Shown here: positions 47,248-55,460 of the stretch, piece by piece
Layout: each line of letters begins with the position of its first letter
How positions within the stretch are numbered: position 1 is the stretch's first letter
Assembly: GCF_014649815.1 (NCBI RefSeq)
Contig: NZ_BMTT01000001.1
Location: 806,001 to 870,000, forward strand
DNA length: 64,000 bases
Reading direction: 5' to 3'
From: Streptomyces mutabilis
Lineage (GTDB): Bacteria > Actinomycetota > Actinomycetes > Streptomycetales > Streptomycetaceae
The notes under the pieces: generated by a model
Told to the model about the DNA's origin: nothing
The model's input: the letters and a program-made list of their open reading frames with translations, nothing else
The model's database searches: none
Position numbers and translations under genes: made by a program

Positions 47248-48867
47248 CTACTTGTTCGGCGGCGGCCCGTCGATCGGCCGGCCCAGGACGCCGGGCCGCC
47301 GCTGCCAGGGCAGTGGACCGCCGGGCGGCCGGTAGGCGACGCCCAGCGCGTCGAGCCGCCGGTAGTGGGCGGCCATCCGCCGCTCGAAGGCGTCGAAGTC
47401 CCGTTCGTCCGGGGCCGGCAGGGCGCTCCAGGACACCTCGGCGAACGCGGCGAGCCGCGGGAACGTCTGGTAGTCCACGCGCTGCTGGTCCTCCATCACC
47501 TCGGTCCACACGTTCGCCTGGGTGCCGATCACGTGTTCCGCCTCCTTCGGCGTCAGCTCCGCCGGGACCGGTTCGAACCGGTAGACGTCCTCCAAGGTGC
47601 GCACGAAACCGATCGGCACGGGCTCGTCCTCGCCCGCGTGCTGCCGGTGGTCCAGGTAGACCTGCTGCTCGGGGCACATGACGACGTCGTGTCCGGCGCG
47701 CGCGGCGGCGATCCCGCCCGCGTACCCGCGCCAGGAGGACACGGCCGCACCCTTGGCCAGTCCGCCCTCGAGGATCTCGTCCCAGCCGATGAGCCGGCGC
47801 CCGCGTGCGGCGAGCCAGGTGTCGAAGTGCTGGATGAACCAGGCCTGCAGTCCGTCCTCGTCGGCGAGTGCGAATTCCTCGATGCGGGCCTGTGCGGTGG
47901 CGGAGCGCCGCCACTGGTCCTTGGGGCATTCGTCGCCGCCGATGTGGACGAACTCCGAGGGGAAGAGTTCCAGGAGTTCCTCGAAGACGCCCTCGTAGAA
48001 GCGCAGGGTGTTGTCGGTGGGGGCGAGTACGTTCGGGGAGATGCCCCAGGTGTCCCAGACGGCGAGGGCTGTGGTGTCCACGACGTCGGTGTTGCCGAGT
48101 TCCGGATAGGCGGCGATGGCGGCCTGGGAGTGGCCCGGTACGTCGATTTCCGGGACGACGGTGATGTGGCGTTCGGCGGCGTAGGCGACGATCTCCCGGA
48201 TGTCGTCCTGGGTGTAGTAGCCGCCGTGGGGTTTGTCCTCCCACAAGGGCGAGGCGCGGTGCCCGAATTTGGTTCGCGAGCGCCAGGAGCCGTGCTCGGT
48301 GAGCCGGGGGTGGCGCTTGATCTCGACGCGCCAGCCCTGGTCGTCCGTCAGGTGAAAGTGCAGGACGTTGAGTTTGTGGGCAGCCATCAGGTCCAGGTAA
48401 CGCAGGACGCCTTCCTTGGGCATGAAGTGCCGGGCGACGTCCAGCATGAGGCCGCGCCAGCCGAAGCGGGGGGCGTCCTGGATCCGCACCGCCGGCAGCC
48501 GCCAGCGGCGCCCGGGCAGCGGGGCGCGCCGGAAGGCGTCCGGGCCGAGCAGTTGCCGCAGCGTCTGGGCGCCCCAGAAGAGGCCCGCCGGACCACCGCC
48601 GGCGAGGTGCACGCCCGTCGGCGCGATGTCGAGGCGGTAGCCCTCGGTGGCGAGTCCGCCGTCGAGGGACAGCCGGATGTCGCCGCCGCCACCCGTCGCG
48701 GGCGCCAGCGGCAGGCCGGTGGCCGCGCCCAGCGTGGCCCGCAGCCAGCGCTCGGTCCGCCCGGCGCCGTCGTCCGCCACCAGCCCGGTGTCCGGGCCGA
48801 GATCGAAATAGGCGTCCTGGCTCGTCGCGTGCTGTGGCAGGGGAATCACGTCGGTCACTTCCGTCAT
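47248..48867 (-). CDS. Beta-N-acetylhexosaminidase, GH20
   Basis: A 539-residue glycosidase without a signal peptide, so cytoplasmic. GH20 catalytic Asp-Glu in FVHIGGDECPKDQW (about residues 308-321), with upstream HFHLTDDQGWR and VPEIDVPGHSQAA and C-terminal ANVWTEV. It cleaves terminal GlcNAc or GalNAc from imported oligosaccharides. It is the last gene of a sugar ABC operon, starting 1 nt after the permease stop. Confidence 0.94.
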   Translation of the reverse strand: MTEVTDVIPLPQHATSQDAYFDLGPDTGLVADDGAGRTERWLRATLGAATGLPLAPATGGGGDIRLSLDGGLATEGYRLDIAPTGVHLAGGGPAGLFWGAQTLRQLLGPDAFRRAPLPGRRWRLPAVRIQDAPRFGWRGLMLDVARHFMPKEGVLRYLDLMAAHKLNVLHFHLTDDQGWRVEIKRHPRLTEHGSWRSRTKFGHRASPLWEDKPHGGYYTQDDIREIVAYAAERHITVVPEIDVPGHSQAAIAAYPELGNTDVVDTTALAVWDTWGISPNVLAPTDNTLRFYEGVFEELLELFPSEFVHIGGDECPKDQWRRSATAQARIEEFALADEDGLQAWFIQHFDTWLAARGRRLIGWDEILEGGLAKGAAVSSWRGYAGGIAAARAGHDVVMCPEQQVYLDHRQHAGEDEPVPIGFVRTLEDVYRFEPVPAELTPKEAEHVIGTQANVWTEVMEDQQRVDYQTFPRLAAFAEVSWSALPAPDERDFDAFERRMAAHYRRLDALGVAYRPPGGPLPWQRRPGVLGRPIDGPPPNK

Positions 48868-48868
48868 G

Positions 48869-49714
48869 TCAGTCCTTCACCGCTCCGCCGAGGCCGGAGA
48901 CGAGTCGTCGTTGCACGAGGACGAAGAAGACCAGCACCGGGATCGTCATCACGGTGGAGGCCGCCATCACGCCGCCCCAGTCGGGATCGTCCGGCTTGTA
49001 GAAGACCAGCAGCGCCATCGGCAGTGTCGACTGGGAGGTGTCGCTGATGATGAACGACTTGGCGAACAGGAAGTCGTTCCAGGTCGAGATGAACGAGAAG
49101 ACACTGGTGGCGACCAGCCCCGGAAAGACCAGCGGGAAAAGGATCTGCCACAGGAACCGCGTCCGGCTCGCCCCGTCGATGTAGGCAGCCTCCTCCAGGG
49201 CCTGGGGCACGGCTTTCACGAAACCCCGCAGCATCCATATCGCGAAGGGCAGTGAGAAGGCGATGTGGGGCAGGATCAGCGAACCCAACGTGTTCAGCTG
49301 GCCGAAGTCCCGCATGAGGAAGAACAGCGGGATGGTGAGGGCTTCGACGGGCACCATCTGGGCCATCAGGAACATGATCAGCAGAGTGGTCCGGAAACGG
49401 AACCGGAAACGCGTCACCGCGGTCGCCGCGAGGAACGCGATCAGCGCCGAGGCGACCACGACGGTGCCCGCCACGAGCAGGCTGTTGAGAAAGTAGCGAC
49501 CGAATTCCTGCTGCCCGAAGACCCGCCGGAAGGAATCCAGCGTAGGGGTCAGCGTCCACGGCCGAGGCTCGCTCGACTCGATCTCCCCGGCCGGTTTGAG
49601 GGCGCTCAGCACCATCCAGTACAGCGGGAAGGCCACTGCGACGGCGATCAGCAGCGCCGACGCCTCGGCCGCCAGCCGCCACGGACGGCGCACGCGCAGG
49701 CGCGAAAGATTCAC
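48869..49714 (-). CDS. Sugar ABC transporter permease (MalG type)
   Basis: A 281-residue permease with six membrane helices and the EAA loop ALEEAAYIDGASRTRFLWQILFPLVFPG. It forms the channel with the adjacent MalF-type permease. Start GTG 49714 overlaps the upstream stop (GTGA), with GGGGGAGGAG upstream. No ATPase is encoded nearby, so a shared ATPase such as MsiK probably serves it. Confidence 0.93.
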   Translation of the reverse strand: MNLSRLRVRRPWRLAAEASALLIAVAVAFPLYWMVLSALKPAGEIESSEPRPWTLTPTLDSFRRVFGQQEFGRYFLNSLLVAGTVVVASALIAFLAATAVTRFRFRFRTTLLIMFLMAQMVPVEALTIPLFFLMRDFGQLNTLGSLILPHIAFSLPFAIWMLRGFVKAVPQALEEAAYIDGASRTRFLWQILFPLVFPGLVATSVFSFISTWNDFLFAKSFIISDTSQSTLPMALLVFYKPDDPDWGGVMAASTVMTIPVLVFFVLVQRRLVSGLGGAVKD

Positions 49715-50673
49715 AGCTCCTCCCCCTGGCGGCGCAGCAGTCGCAGGTGGACCAGTGTCACGGCGAGCAGGATCAGCAGCATCACGACGCCGATCGCCGA
49801 GCCGAGGCTGTACTGCGAGGACGCGAACGCCTTCTGGTAGGCGTAGACGTTGAGGACGAGGTTCTGGCCGGCGATGCCGCCGCCGTTCGTCATGACGTAG
49901 ATCTGGGTGAAGACCTTGAAGTCCCAGATGACCGACTGGATGGTGACGACGACCAGGATGGGCCGCAGCATGGGCGCCAGCACCGACCGCCAGATCCGCC
50001 ACTGCGAGGCACCGTCGAGCGCGGCGGCTTCCAGCACCTCACCCGGCACCGCGCGGATGCCGGCGTAGACGGTCACCATGACGAACGGGAACGAGCACCA
50101 CACCACTTCGAGCAGGACGAGCGCGAAGGCGCTGTACCGCCCGTACGTCCAGGAGTGGTCACCGAGGCCGAGCACCCGGTTGACGGGCCCGAAGTCCGGG
50201 TCGAACAGCAGCAGCCAGACCGTCGACCCGGTGACCGCCGGGGTCGCCCAGGCGCCCAGCGCCGCGAGCATCAGCACGAGCCGCGGCACGGCCCGCACCC
50301 GCGTGAGCAGCACGGCGAGCGCACACCCGACGGCCAGCGTCGACACCACACACCCCGCCGCGAACACGACGGTGGCCACGAGCACCCGCCAGAACTGCGC
50401 GTCCCCGAAGAGCTCGGCGTAGTTGCCGAACCCCTGGAAGGTGGTCGGCTCCCCACCGCTGACCTGCGCCTGCGTGTACTCCAGGAAGGAGATCAGCCCG
50501 AGCTGGTAGACCGGGTAGACGAGCAGCCCACCGAGGACGACAAGAGCGGGCGCGAGATACAACCAAGGGGTGCTGAGGGCGCCCCTCGAGGAGCGCGGGG
50601 AACCGCGCGACAAGCCCCGACGGCGCCGCACCCGCAATCGCACCGCACCCCCCGAGCCGGAAGGCGCACTCAT
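49711..50673 (-). CDS. Sugar ABC transporter permease (MalF type)
   Basis: A 320-residue permease with a basic N-terminal tail, helix LYLAPALVVLGGLLVYPVYQLGL and EAA loop EVLEAAALDGASQWRIWRSVLAPM. The basic tail (RRRGLSRGSPRSS) is encoded by a copy of the dispersed element at 50579-50616. Start ATG 50673 overlaps the stop of the binding protein (ATGA). Confidence 0.92.
   Translation of the reverse strand: MSAPSGSGGAVRLRVRRRRGLSRGSPRSSRGALSTPWLYLAPALVVLGGLLVYPVYQLGLISFLEYTQAQVSGGEPTTFQGFGNYAELFGDAQFWRVLVATVVFAAGCVVSTLAVGCALAVLLTRVRAVPRLVLMLAALGAWATPAVTGSTVWLLLFDPDFGPVNRVLGLGDHSWTYGRYSAFALVLLEVVWCSFPFVMVTVYAGIRAVPGEVLEAAALDGASQWRIWRSVLAPMLRPILVVVTIQSVIWDFKVFTQIYVMTNGGGIAGQNLVLNVYAYQKAFASSQYSLGSAIGVVMLLILLAVTLVHLRLLRRQGEEL
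50579..50616. repeat. Dispersed element, copy 2, inside the MalF-type permease 5' end
   Basis: GCGCCCCTCGAGGAGCGCGG then GGAACCGCGCGACAAGCC. Matches copies at 24293 and 54708 in the GGGGCGCGGGGAAC-TGCGCGACCAGCC core. It lies in coding DNA and is read as part of the permease N-terminal tail. Confidence 0.7.
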
Positions 50674-51968
50674 CCGGTGGAGCCGAACGCCTCGTCCATC
50701 TTCCGGGCGGCGTCCCCCGCGGCAGCCCCCACGTCCTTCCTGCCGCTCACCACCTCCTGGAGCATCGTCGGCAGCACCAGCGACGAGTCGATCGTCGCCC
50801 AGGCCGCCGAAGCCGGCACGAACTTCGTGCCCGCCGCCAGGGTGTCCACGAACGGCTTCACGAACGGCTCCTCGGCCGCGACGCGTTGCCGTACGTCCGT
50901 GTAGGTGGGCAGGAAGCCCATCGCGTCGAACAGCTCGCCCTGCGCCTCCTTCGACGCGAGCCGCTTCATCAGGTCCACGGCCAGAGTGCGGTGCGAGGTG
51001 CTCTTGAGTACGCCGATGTTGTTGCCGCCCGCGAAGGCCGGGGCGATCGAGCCGGGCTGCACGCCGGGCAGCGGCACGACCCCGTACTTGCCCTTGACCT
51101 TGCCCGCCTCCACGGCCCGGCGGCTGAAGTCGCCGACGATCGCCATGGCCGCCTTGCCGGAGGCGAACGCCGTGACGGTGTCGTTGCCGCCCATGCCGGC
51201 GCACTTGGCGGCGGGGCAGTTGTCGTCCCCGAACAGGGACGTGTACGCCTCGATGCCCTTCCGCGCGGCGGCGCCGTCGATGGCGGAGGCGTACGAACCG
51301 CCCTTGCCGGTGGCGAGGTCGCCGCCGTTGGCCCAGATGAAGGGCATGGCGCCGTAGGTGTAGGCGCCGCCGACGGCGATGCCGTAGAGACCGGGCTTTT
51401 CGGCCCGGATCCTCTTCGCGGTGGACGCCAGCTCGTCCAGCGACCCGGGGGGCTCCAGGCCGAGTTCGCCGAGGACGTCGGTCCGGTAGTACAGGGCACG
51501 GACTCCGACGAAGTACGGGGCGCCGTAGACCTTGCCGTTCACGGTGACCGACTGGCGGGCGGTGGGGTCGGTGTCCTTCGCCTCGTCCCAGGCCCCGAAC
51601 TCCTCGGTGACGTCCAGGAGTCCGCCGTCCTTCACGTAGCCGGCGGTGTCCGTGTTGCCGTACTCGATGACGTCGGGGGCGCTGTCGGGGTCGTTGAAGG
51701 CGGCCTTGATGCGCTGGGCGCGGGTCTCGACCGGGATGTACTCGACGGTGACCTCCGTGTCCTCGTGGACCTTCTCGAAGCCGGCGAGGACCGCGTCGAC
51801 GACCTTCTCCTTGGGCTTGTTGTTGACCTCTTGGAAGAGCCAGACCCTCAGCGTGCCGCTCTTCTCGTCCTTGCCAAGGAAGGAGTTGTCGGAGGTCTGG
51901 GGGGCGCAGGCGGTCGCGGTGACGACGGCGGCGGCCAGCAGGACGGCCAGGCGCGGGGCGAGCTTCAT
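50670..51968 (-). CDS. Sugar-binding lipoprotein of an ABC importer
   Basis: A 432-residue solute-binding lipoprotein. The signal peptide ends in a lipobox TATAC with Cys21. A family 1 binding fold is indicated by TLRVWLFQEVNNKPKEKVVDAV, DVIEYGNTDTAGYV, APYFVGVRALYYRTDVL and GNNIGVLKSTSH. Oligosaccharide rather than monosaccharide uptake fits the cytoplasmic GH20 in the operon. Two palindromes lie upstream. Confidence 0.93.
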   Translation of the reverse strand: MKLAPRLAVLLAAAVVTATACAPQTSDNSFLGKDEKSGTLRVWLFQEVNNKPKEKVVDAVLAGFEKVHEDTEVTVEYIPVETRAQRIKAAFNDPDSAPDVIEYGNTDTAGYVKDGGLLDVTEEFGAWDEAKDTDPTARQSVTVNGKVYGAPYFVGVRALYYRTDVLGELGLEPPGSLDELASTAKRIRAEKPGLYGIAVGGAYTYGAMPFIWANGGDLATGKGGSYASAIDGAAARKGIEAYTSLFGDDNCPAAKCAGMGGNDTVTAFASGKAAMAIVGDFSRRAVEAGKVKGKYGVVPLPGVQPGSIAPAFAGGNNIGVLKSTSHRTLAVDLMKRLASKEAQGELFDAMGFLPTYTDVRQRVAAEEPFVKPFVDTLAAGTKFVPASAAWATIDSSLVLPTMLQEVVSGRKDVGAAAGDAARKMDEAFGSTG

Positions 51969-51990
51969 GGAGTGATCCTCCGGACGTGCG

Positions 51991-52005
51991 TTGCAACATA
52001 TGCAA
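51991..52005. promoter_or_regulatory. TTGCA palindrome upstream of the sugar ABC operon
   Basis: TTGCA-ACATA-TGCAA, a perfect 5-5-5 inverted repeat 23 bp before the binding-protein ATG. Typical of a LacI/GntR/ROK operator. Confidence 0.55.
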
Positions 52006-52063
52006 TGACGATTTCGCTCTGCACAACATCCAGGAGGTTATGGACTACATGAACATGTCCACA

Positions 52064-52079
52064 AGAGGTCTCAACCACT
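52064..52079. promoter_or_regulatory. DasR-like operator upstream of the sugar ABC operon
   Basis: AGAGGTCTCAACCACT, whose reverse complement AGTGGTTGAGACCTCT differs from the dre consensus at about three of 16 positions. It lies 96 bp upstream of the operon. With a hexosaminidase in the operon, DasR control is plausible. Confidence 0.5.
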
Positions 52080-52092
52080 TCGTGACAACGCG

Positions 52093-52132
52093 AAGGCCCC
52101 CGGAGTGCGCGCGGGCGCACTCCGGGGGCCTT
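52093..52132 (-). terminator. Terminator of the DUF3039 gene
   Basis: A strong hairpin with arms AAGGCCCCCGGAGTGCGC and GCGCACTCCGGGGGCCTT, 35 nt after the DUF3039 stop. Confidence 0.85.
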
Positions 52133-52166
52133 CGGGACGTCTGGAAGATTCGAAGGGGCAGGGGCG

Positions 52167-52451
52167 CTACTTCTTGCCGCCGTCCTTGCCCTCGTCCCCG
52201 CCGCCGCTCATGGACTCGTAGATCTCCTTGCACATGGGGCAGACCGGGTACTTCTTCGGGTCACGGCCCGGCACCCAGACCTTGCCGCACAGCGCCACGA
52301 CGGGGGTGCCGTCGAGGGCGCTCGCCATGATCTTGTCCTTCTGGACGTAATGGGCGAAGCGCTCGTGGTCGCCGTCGCCGTGGGACACCTGTGGCGTCGG
52401 CTCTACGAGGGTTCCCGTACCAGTCCCGCGCTCGGGCTCGAGAGTGCTCAT
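52167..52451 (-). CDS. DUF3039 protein, possible zinc-binding
   Basis: A 94-residue protein with HERFAHYVQKDKIMASALDG followed by VVALCGKVWVPGRDPKKYPVCPMCKEIYE. One CG and a CPMC pair resemble a zinc ribbon. No enzymatic function is known for this actinobacterial family. The ATG at 52451 has TACCCT eight bases upstream and no ribosome site, suggesting a leaderless transcript. The yqgE gene is 30 nt upstream. Confidence 0.87.
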   Translation of the reverse strand: MSTLEPERGTGTGTLVEPTPQVSHGDGDHERFAHYVQKDKIMASALDGTPVVALCGKVWVPGRDPKKYPVCPMCKEIYESMSGGGDEGKDGGKK

Positions 52452-52459
52452 AACCGCCA

Positions 52460-52465
52460 AGGGTA
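52460..52465 (-). promoter_or_regulatory. Predicted -10 box (TACCCT) of the leaderless DUF3039 gene
   Basis: TACCCT (TANNNT) ends 8 nt before the DUF3039 ATG; no ribosome site is present. Confidence 0.4.
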
Positions 52466-52481
52466 CTGAAGCTCACACGCT

Positions 52482-53054
52482 TCAGTTGAGAGACGGGTCG
52501 TCCGGATACGTCGCCACCATCGCCAGGTCGCCCCGCTGGCGGCGCAGCACCTCGCGCCAGAGTCTCTCCGGGATCGGGCAGGACACGTCGCCGGGCTCGG
52601 ACTCGACCACGTACCAGGCCCCCTCCCCCAGCTCGTCCTCCAGCTGGCCGGGCCCCCAGCCCGCGTACCCGGCGAAGATCCGCAGGGCGCCCACGGCCGG
52701 CGCCAGCAGCTCCGGCGGCGCCTCCAGGTCGACCAGGCCGATCGCGCCGTGCACCCGGCGCCAGCCCAGCGGCGCCCGCTCACCGGACGCCCCGCCGGGG
52801 ACCACGGCGACGCCGAGCGCCGAGTCGAGGGAGACCGGGCCGCCCTGGAAGACGACGCCGGGCTCGCCGGCCAGGTCCGCCCAACCCTCCAGGATGTCGC
52901 CCACGTCGACCGGCGTGGGACGGTTGAGGACGACACCGAGGGAGCCCTCCTCGTCGTGGTCGAGGAGGAGCACCACCGCACGCTCGAAGTTCGGGTCCGC
53001 CAGGGCGGGCGTTGCCACGAGCAGCCGCCCCGTGAGCGAGGACACCTCGGTCAT
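52482..53054 (-). CDS. yqgE: YqgE/AlgH family protein
   Basis: A 190-residue cytoplasmic protein. The UPF0301/YqgE pattern is clear: LTGRLLVATPALADPNFERAVVLLLDHDEEGSLGVVLNRPT, then FQGGPVS and FAGYAGWGPGQLEDEL. Function is still unclear despite the AlgH name. Start ATG 53054 chosen by homologue length; a second Met lies three codons upstream. Divergent from murA across 236 bp. Confidence 0.92.
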   Translation of the reverse strand: MTEVSSLTGRLLVATPALADPNFERAVVLLLDHDEEGSLGVVLNRPTPVDVGDILEGWADLAGEPGVVFQGGPVSLDSALGVAVVPGGASGERAPLGWRRVHGAIGLVDLEAPPELLAPAVGALRIFAGYAGWGPGQLEDELGEGAWYVVESEPGDVSCPIPERLWREVLRRQRGDLAMVATYPDDPSLN

Positions 53055-53290
53055 GCCTGACATGATCCCGCATGTTCCCCTGTCATGGGGAGGCACTCGG
53101 GGGCACGAGGGTGAACACGCACCCCGCGCACGGCTCCGCGACCGTGACCCCCTGTGCGCGCCGGTGAACGCCGCGTGTTGTGACGAATCCATGACGTTGC
53201 CGGACCCTGCGCGGGCTTACTCGGCGGGGGTACAAGGCGATTACCCTTTCCCTTCTGGCCCCTGCCCGAACCCCACGGAACGCGAGATTC

Positions 53291-54637
53291 ATGACCGTCA
53301 ACGGCACTGATGACGTACTGCTTGTCCACGGCGGGACCCCGCTGGAGGGCGAGATCCGGGTCCGCGGTGCGAAGAACCTCGTGCCGAAGGCCATGGTGGC
53401 CGCCCTGCTGGGCAGTGCGCCGAGCCGGCTGCGCAACGTGCCGGACATCCGCGACGTGCGGGTCGTGCGCGGGCTGCTGCAGCTGCACGGGGTGACCGTC
53501 CGCCCGGGTGAGGAGCCCGGCGAGCTGGTCCTCGACCCCTCCCACGTGGAGAGCGCGAACGTCGCCGACATCGATGCCCACGCGGGTTCGTCGCGCATCC
53601 CCATCCTGTTCTGCGGCCCGCTGCTGCACCGTCTCGGGCACGCCTTCATCCCGGGCCTGGGCGGCTGCGACATCGGCGGCCGGCCCATCGACTTCCACTT
53701 CGAGGTGCTGCGGCAGTTCGGCGCGAAGATCGAGAAGCGTGCGGACGGCCAGTACCTGGAGGCCCCGCAGCGGCTGCGCGGCACCAAGATCCGGCTGCCG
53801 TACCCGTCCGTCGGCGCGACCGAGCAGGTGCTGCTGACGGCGGTGCTGGCGGAGGGCGTCACGGAGCTCTCCAACGCGGCCGTGGAGCCGGAGATCGAGG
53901 ACCTGATCTGCGTCCTGCAGAAGATGGGCGCGATCATCGCCATGGACACCGACCGCACGATCCGCATCACGGGCGTGGACGAGCTGGGCGGTTACACCCA
54001 CCGCGCCCTCTCGGACCGCCTGGAGGCCGCTTCCTGGGCCTCGGCGGCGCTCGCGACCGAGGGCAACGTCTACGTGCGCGGCGCCCAGCAGCGGTCGATG
54101 ATGACGTTCCTGAACACCTTCCGGAAGGTGGGCGGCGCCTTCGAGATCGACGACGAGGGCATCCGCTTCTGGCACCCGGGCGGCCGGCTCAAGTCCATCG
54201 CCCTGGAGACGGACGTGCACCCCGGCTTCCAGACGGACTGGCAGCAGCCCCTGGTGGTGGCTCTGACGCAGGCCACGGGCCTGTCCATCGTCCACGAGAC
54301 GGTCTACGAGTCCCGGCTCGGCTTCACCTCCGCGCTCAACCAGATGGGTGCCCACATCCAGCTCTACCGCGAGTGCCTGGGCGGCTCCGACTGCCGCTTC
54401 GGCCAGCGCAACTTCCTGCACTCGGCCGTCGTCTCCGGCCCGACCAAGCTGGAGGGCGCCGACCTGGTCATCCCCGACCTGCGCGGCGGCTTCTCGTACC
54501 TGATCGCCGCCCTCGCGGCCCAGGGCACCTCCCGGGTCCACGGCATCGACCTGATCAACCGCGGCTACGAGAACTTCATGGAGAAGCTCGTGGAGCTCGG
54601 CGCGAAGGTCGAGCTGCCGGGCAAGGCCCTGGGCTGA
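53291..54637 (+). CDS. murA: UDP-N-acetylglucosamine 1-carboxyvinyltransferase
   Basis: A 448-residue enzyme that transfers enolpyruvate to UDP-GlcNAc, the first committed step of peptidoglycan synthesis and the fosfomycin target. The substrate Lys-Asn pair is in VRGAKNLVPKAM. Catalytic cysteine position is Cys126 in LGGCDIGGRPID, so the enzyme should be fosfomycin-sensitive. GGFSYLIAALAAQG is also typical. Followed by a very strong terminator. Confidence 0.96.
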   Translation: MTVNGTDDVLLVHGGTPLEGEIRVRGAKNLVPKAMVAALLGSAPSRLRNVPDIRDVRVVRGLLQLHGVTVRPGEEPGELVLDPSHVESANVADIDAHAGSSRIPILFCGPLLHRLGHAFIPGLGGCDIGGRPIDFHFEVLRQFGAKIEKRADGQYLEAPQRLRGTKIRLPYPSVGATEQVLLTAVLAEGVTELSNAAVEPEIEDLICVLQKMGAIIAMDTDRTIRITGVDELGGYTHRALSDRLEAASWASAALATEGNVYVRGAQQRSMMTFLNTFRKVGGAFEIDDEGIRFWHPGGRLKSIALETDVHPGFQTDWQQPLVVALTQATGLSIVHETVYESRLGFTSALNQMGAHIQLYRECLGGSDCRFGQRNFLHSAVVSGPTKLEGADLVIPDLRGGFSYLIAALAAQGTSRVHGIDLINRGYENFMEKLVELGAKVELPGKALG

Positions 54638-54653
54638 CGCCCCTCGCGGACAC

Positions 54654-54697
54654 GCCAGTGGGGCGGTCACCCGGTACCGGGTGACCGCCCCACTGGC
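54654..54697 (+). terminator. Terminator of murA
   Basis: A perfect 20-bp inverted repeat with arms beginning GCCAGTGGGGCGGTCACCCG around TACC, 17 nt after the murA stop. Confidence 0.9.
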
Positions 54698-54707
54698 GTT
54701 GAGACGA

Positions 54708-54746
54708 GCGCCCCTGAAAGGGGCGCGGGTGAATGCGCGACCAGCC
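54708..54746. repeat. Dispersed element, copy 3
   Basis: GCGCCCCTGAAAGGGGCGCG then GGTGAATGCGCGACCAGCC. The 5' half is itself a hairpin (GCGCCCCT / AGGGGCGC) and could serve as a terminator for hupA. Confidence 0.75.
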
Positions 54747-54825
54747 ACGCACGGCCCGCGGCCGCACACGGGCCGCAGCCCGGACGAAGGGGCCGCGCAG
54801 TCACCCGGCGCTCGGAGCGGAGCGC

Positions 54826-55107
54826 TTACTTGCCCTTGGCGGCTTCCTTGAGCTTGGAGCCCGCGGAGACCTTGACGCTGTAGCCGGCCGGGATCTGGAT
54901 CGGCTCGCCGGTCTGCGGGTTGCGGGCGGTGCGAGCGGCACGGTGGGTGCGCTCGAAGGTCAGGAAGCCGGGGACGGTGACCTTCTCGTCGCCCTTGGAG
55001 ACGATGTCGCCGACGACGTCGGCGAACGCGGCCAGCACGGCGTCGGCGTCCTTGCGGGTCACCTCGGCGCGGTCGGCCAGCGCGGCCACCAGCTCACTGC
55101 GGTTCAT
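54826..55107 (-). CDS. hupA: HU-family nucleoid protein
   Basis: A 93-residue DNA-binding protein. NRSELVAALADRAEVTRKDADAVL and VTVPGFLTFERTHRAARTARNPQTGEPIQIPAG are the standard HU fold with the beta arms including the RNPQTGE intercalating region. It lacks the lysine-rich tail of HupS. Start ATG 55107 with GGGAG upstream. Adjacent to murA, convergent. Confidence 0.96.
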   Translation of the reverse strand: MNRSELVAALADRAEVTRKDADAVLAAFADVVGDIVSKGDEKVTVPGFLTFERTHRAARTARNPQTGEPIQIPAGYSVKVSAGSKLKEAAKGK

Positions 55108-55460
55108 GTTGTTACTCCCGTGTTCTTCTTGCCGTTGAGGCGTGCCACGCGGCGGAGCCGCATGATGGGCACAGCGATGCCGATGCTGCCAGGGGCCTCG
55201 GACACTCCCCGGACCCGGGTCGGTCGTCAGACCCTCGCGCCCAGGGAGGCATCCTGCCTCCACCTGCGGCGGTAAAGCCAATCCGGCACCCCCAGGAGTC
55301 GTGAGAACACCCTTGGGAGTCACACGATGGAGAGGGCCTGAGCCTTGCGCCACCCTAGAGGGCGATGCGAGGCCCACCGTCCCGCGACGCGCCGACGGGG
55401 CGGCCCGCGGAGGTGATCCTCACCACCGCGACACGGGCCGCCCGACCGCGTCGGAGAGAC
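55108..55460. other. 353-bp intergenic region between hupA and malic enzyme
   Basis: hupA promoter region and the malic-enzyme terminator. I see no ORF or RNA gene beyond those elements. Confidence 0.6.
55398..55443 (-). terminator. Nested hairpins downstream of the malic enzyme gene
   Basis: Outer stem GGGCGGCCCG / CGGGCCGCCC encloses a smaller GGTGA-TCC-TCACC hairpin, 18-63 nt past the malic-enzyme stop. Confidence 0.65.
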
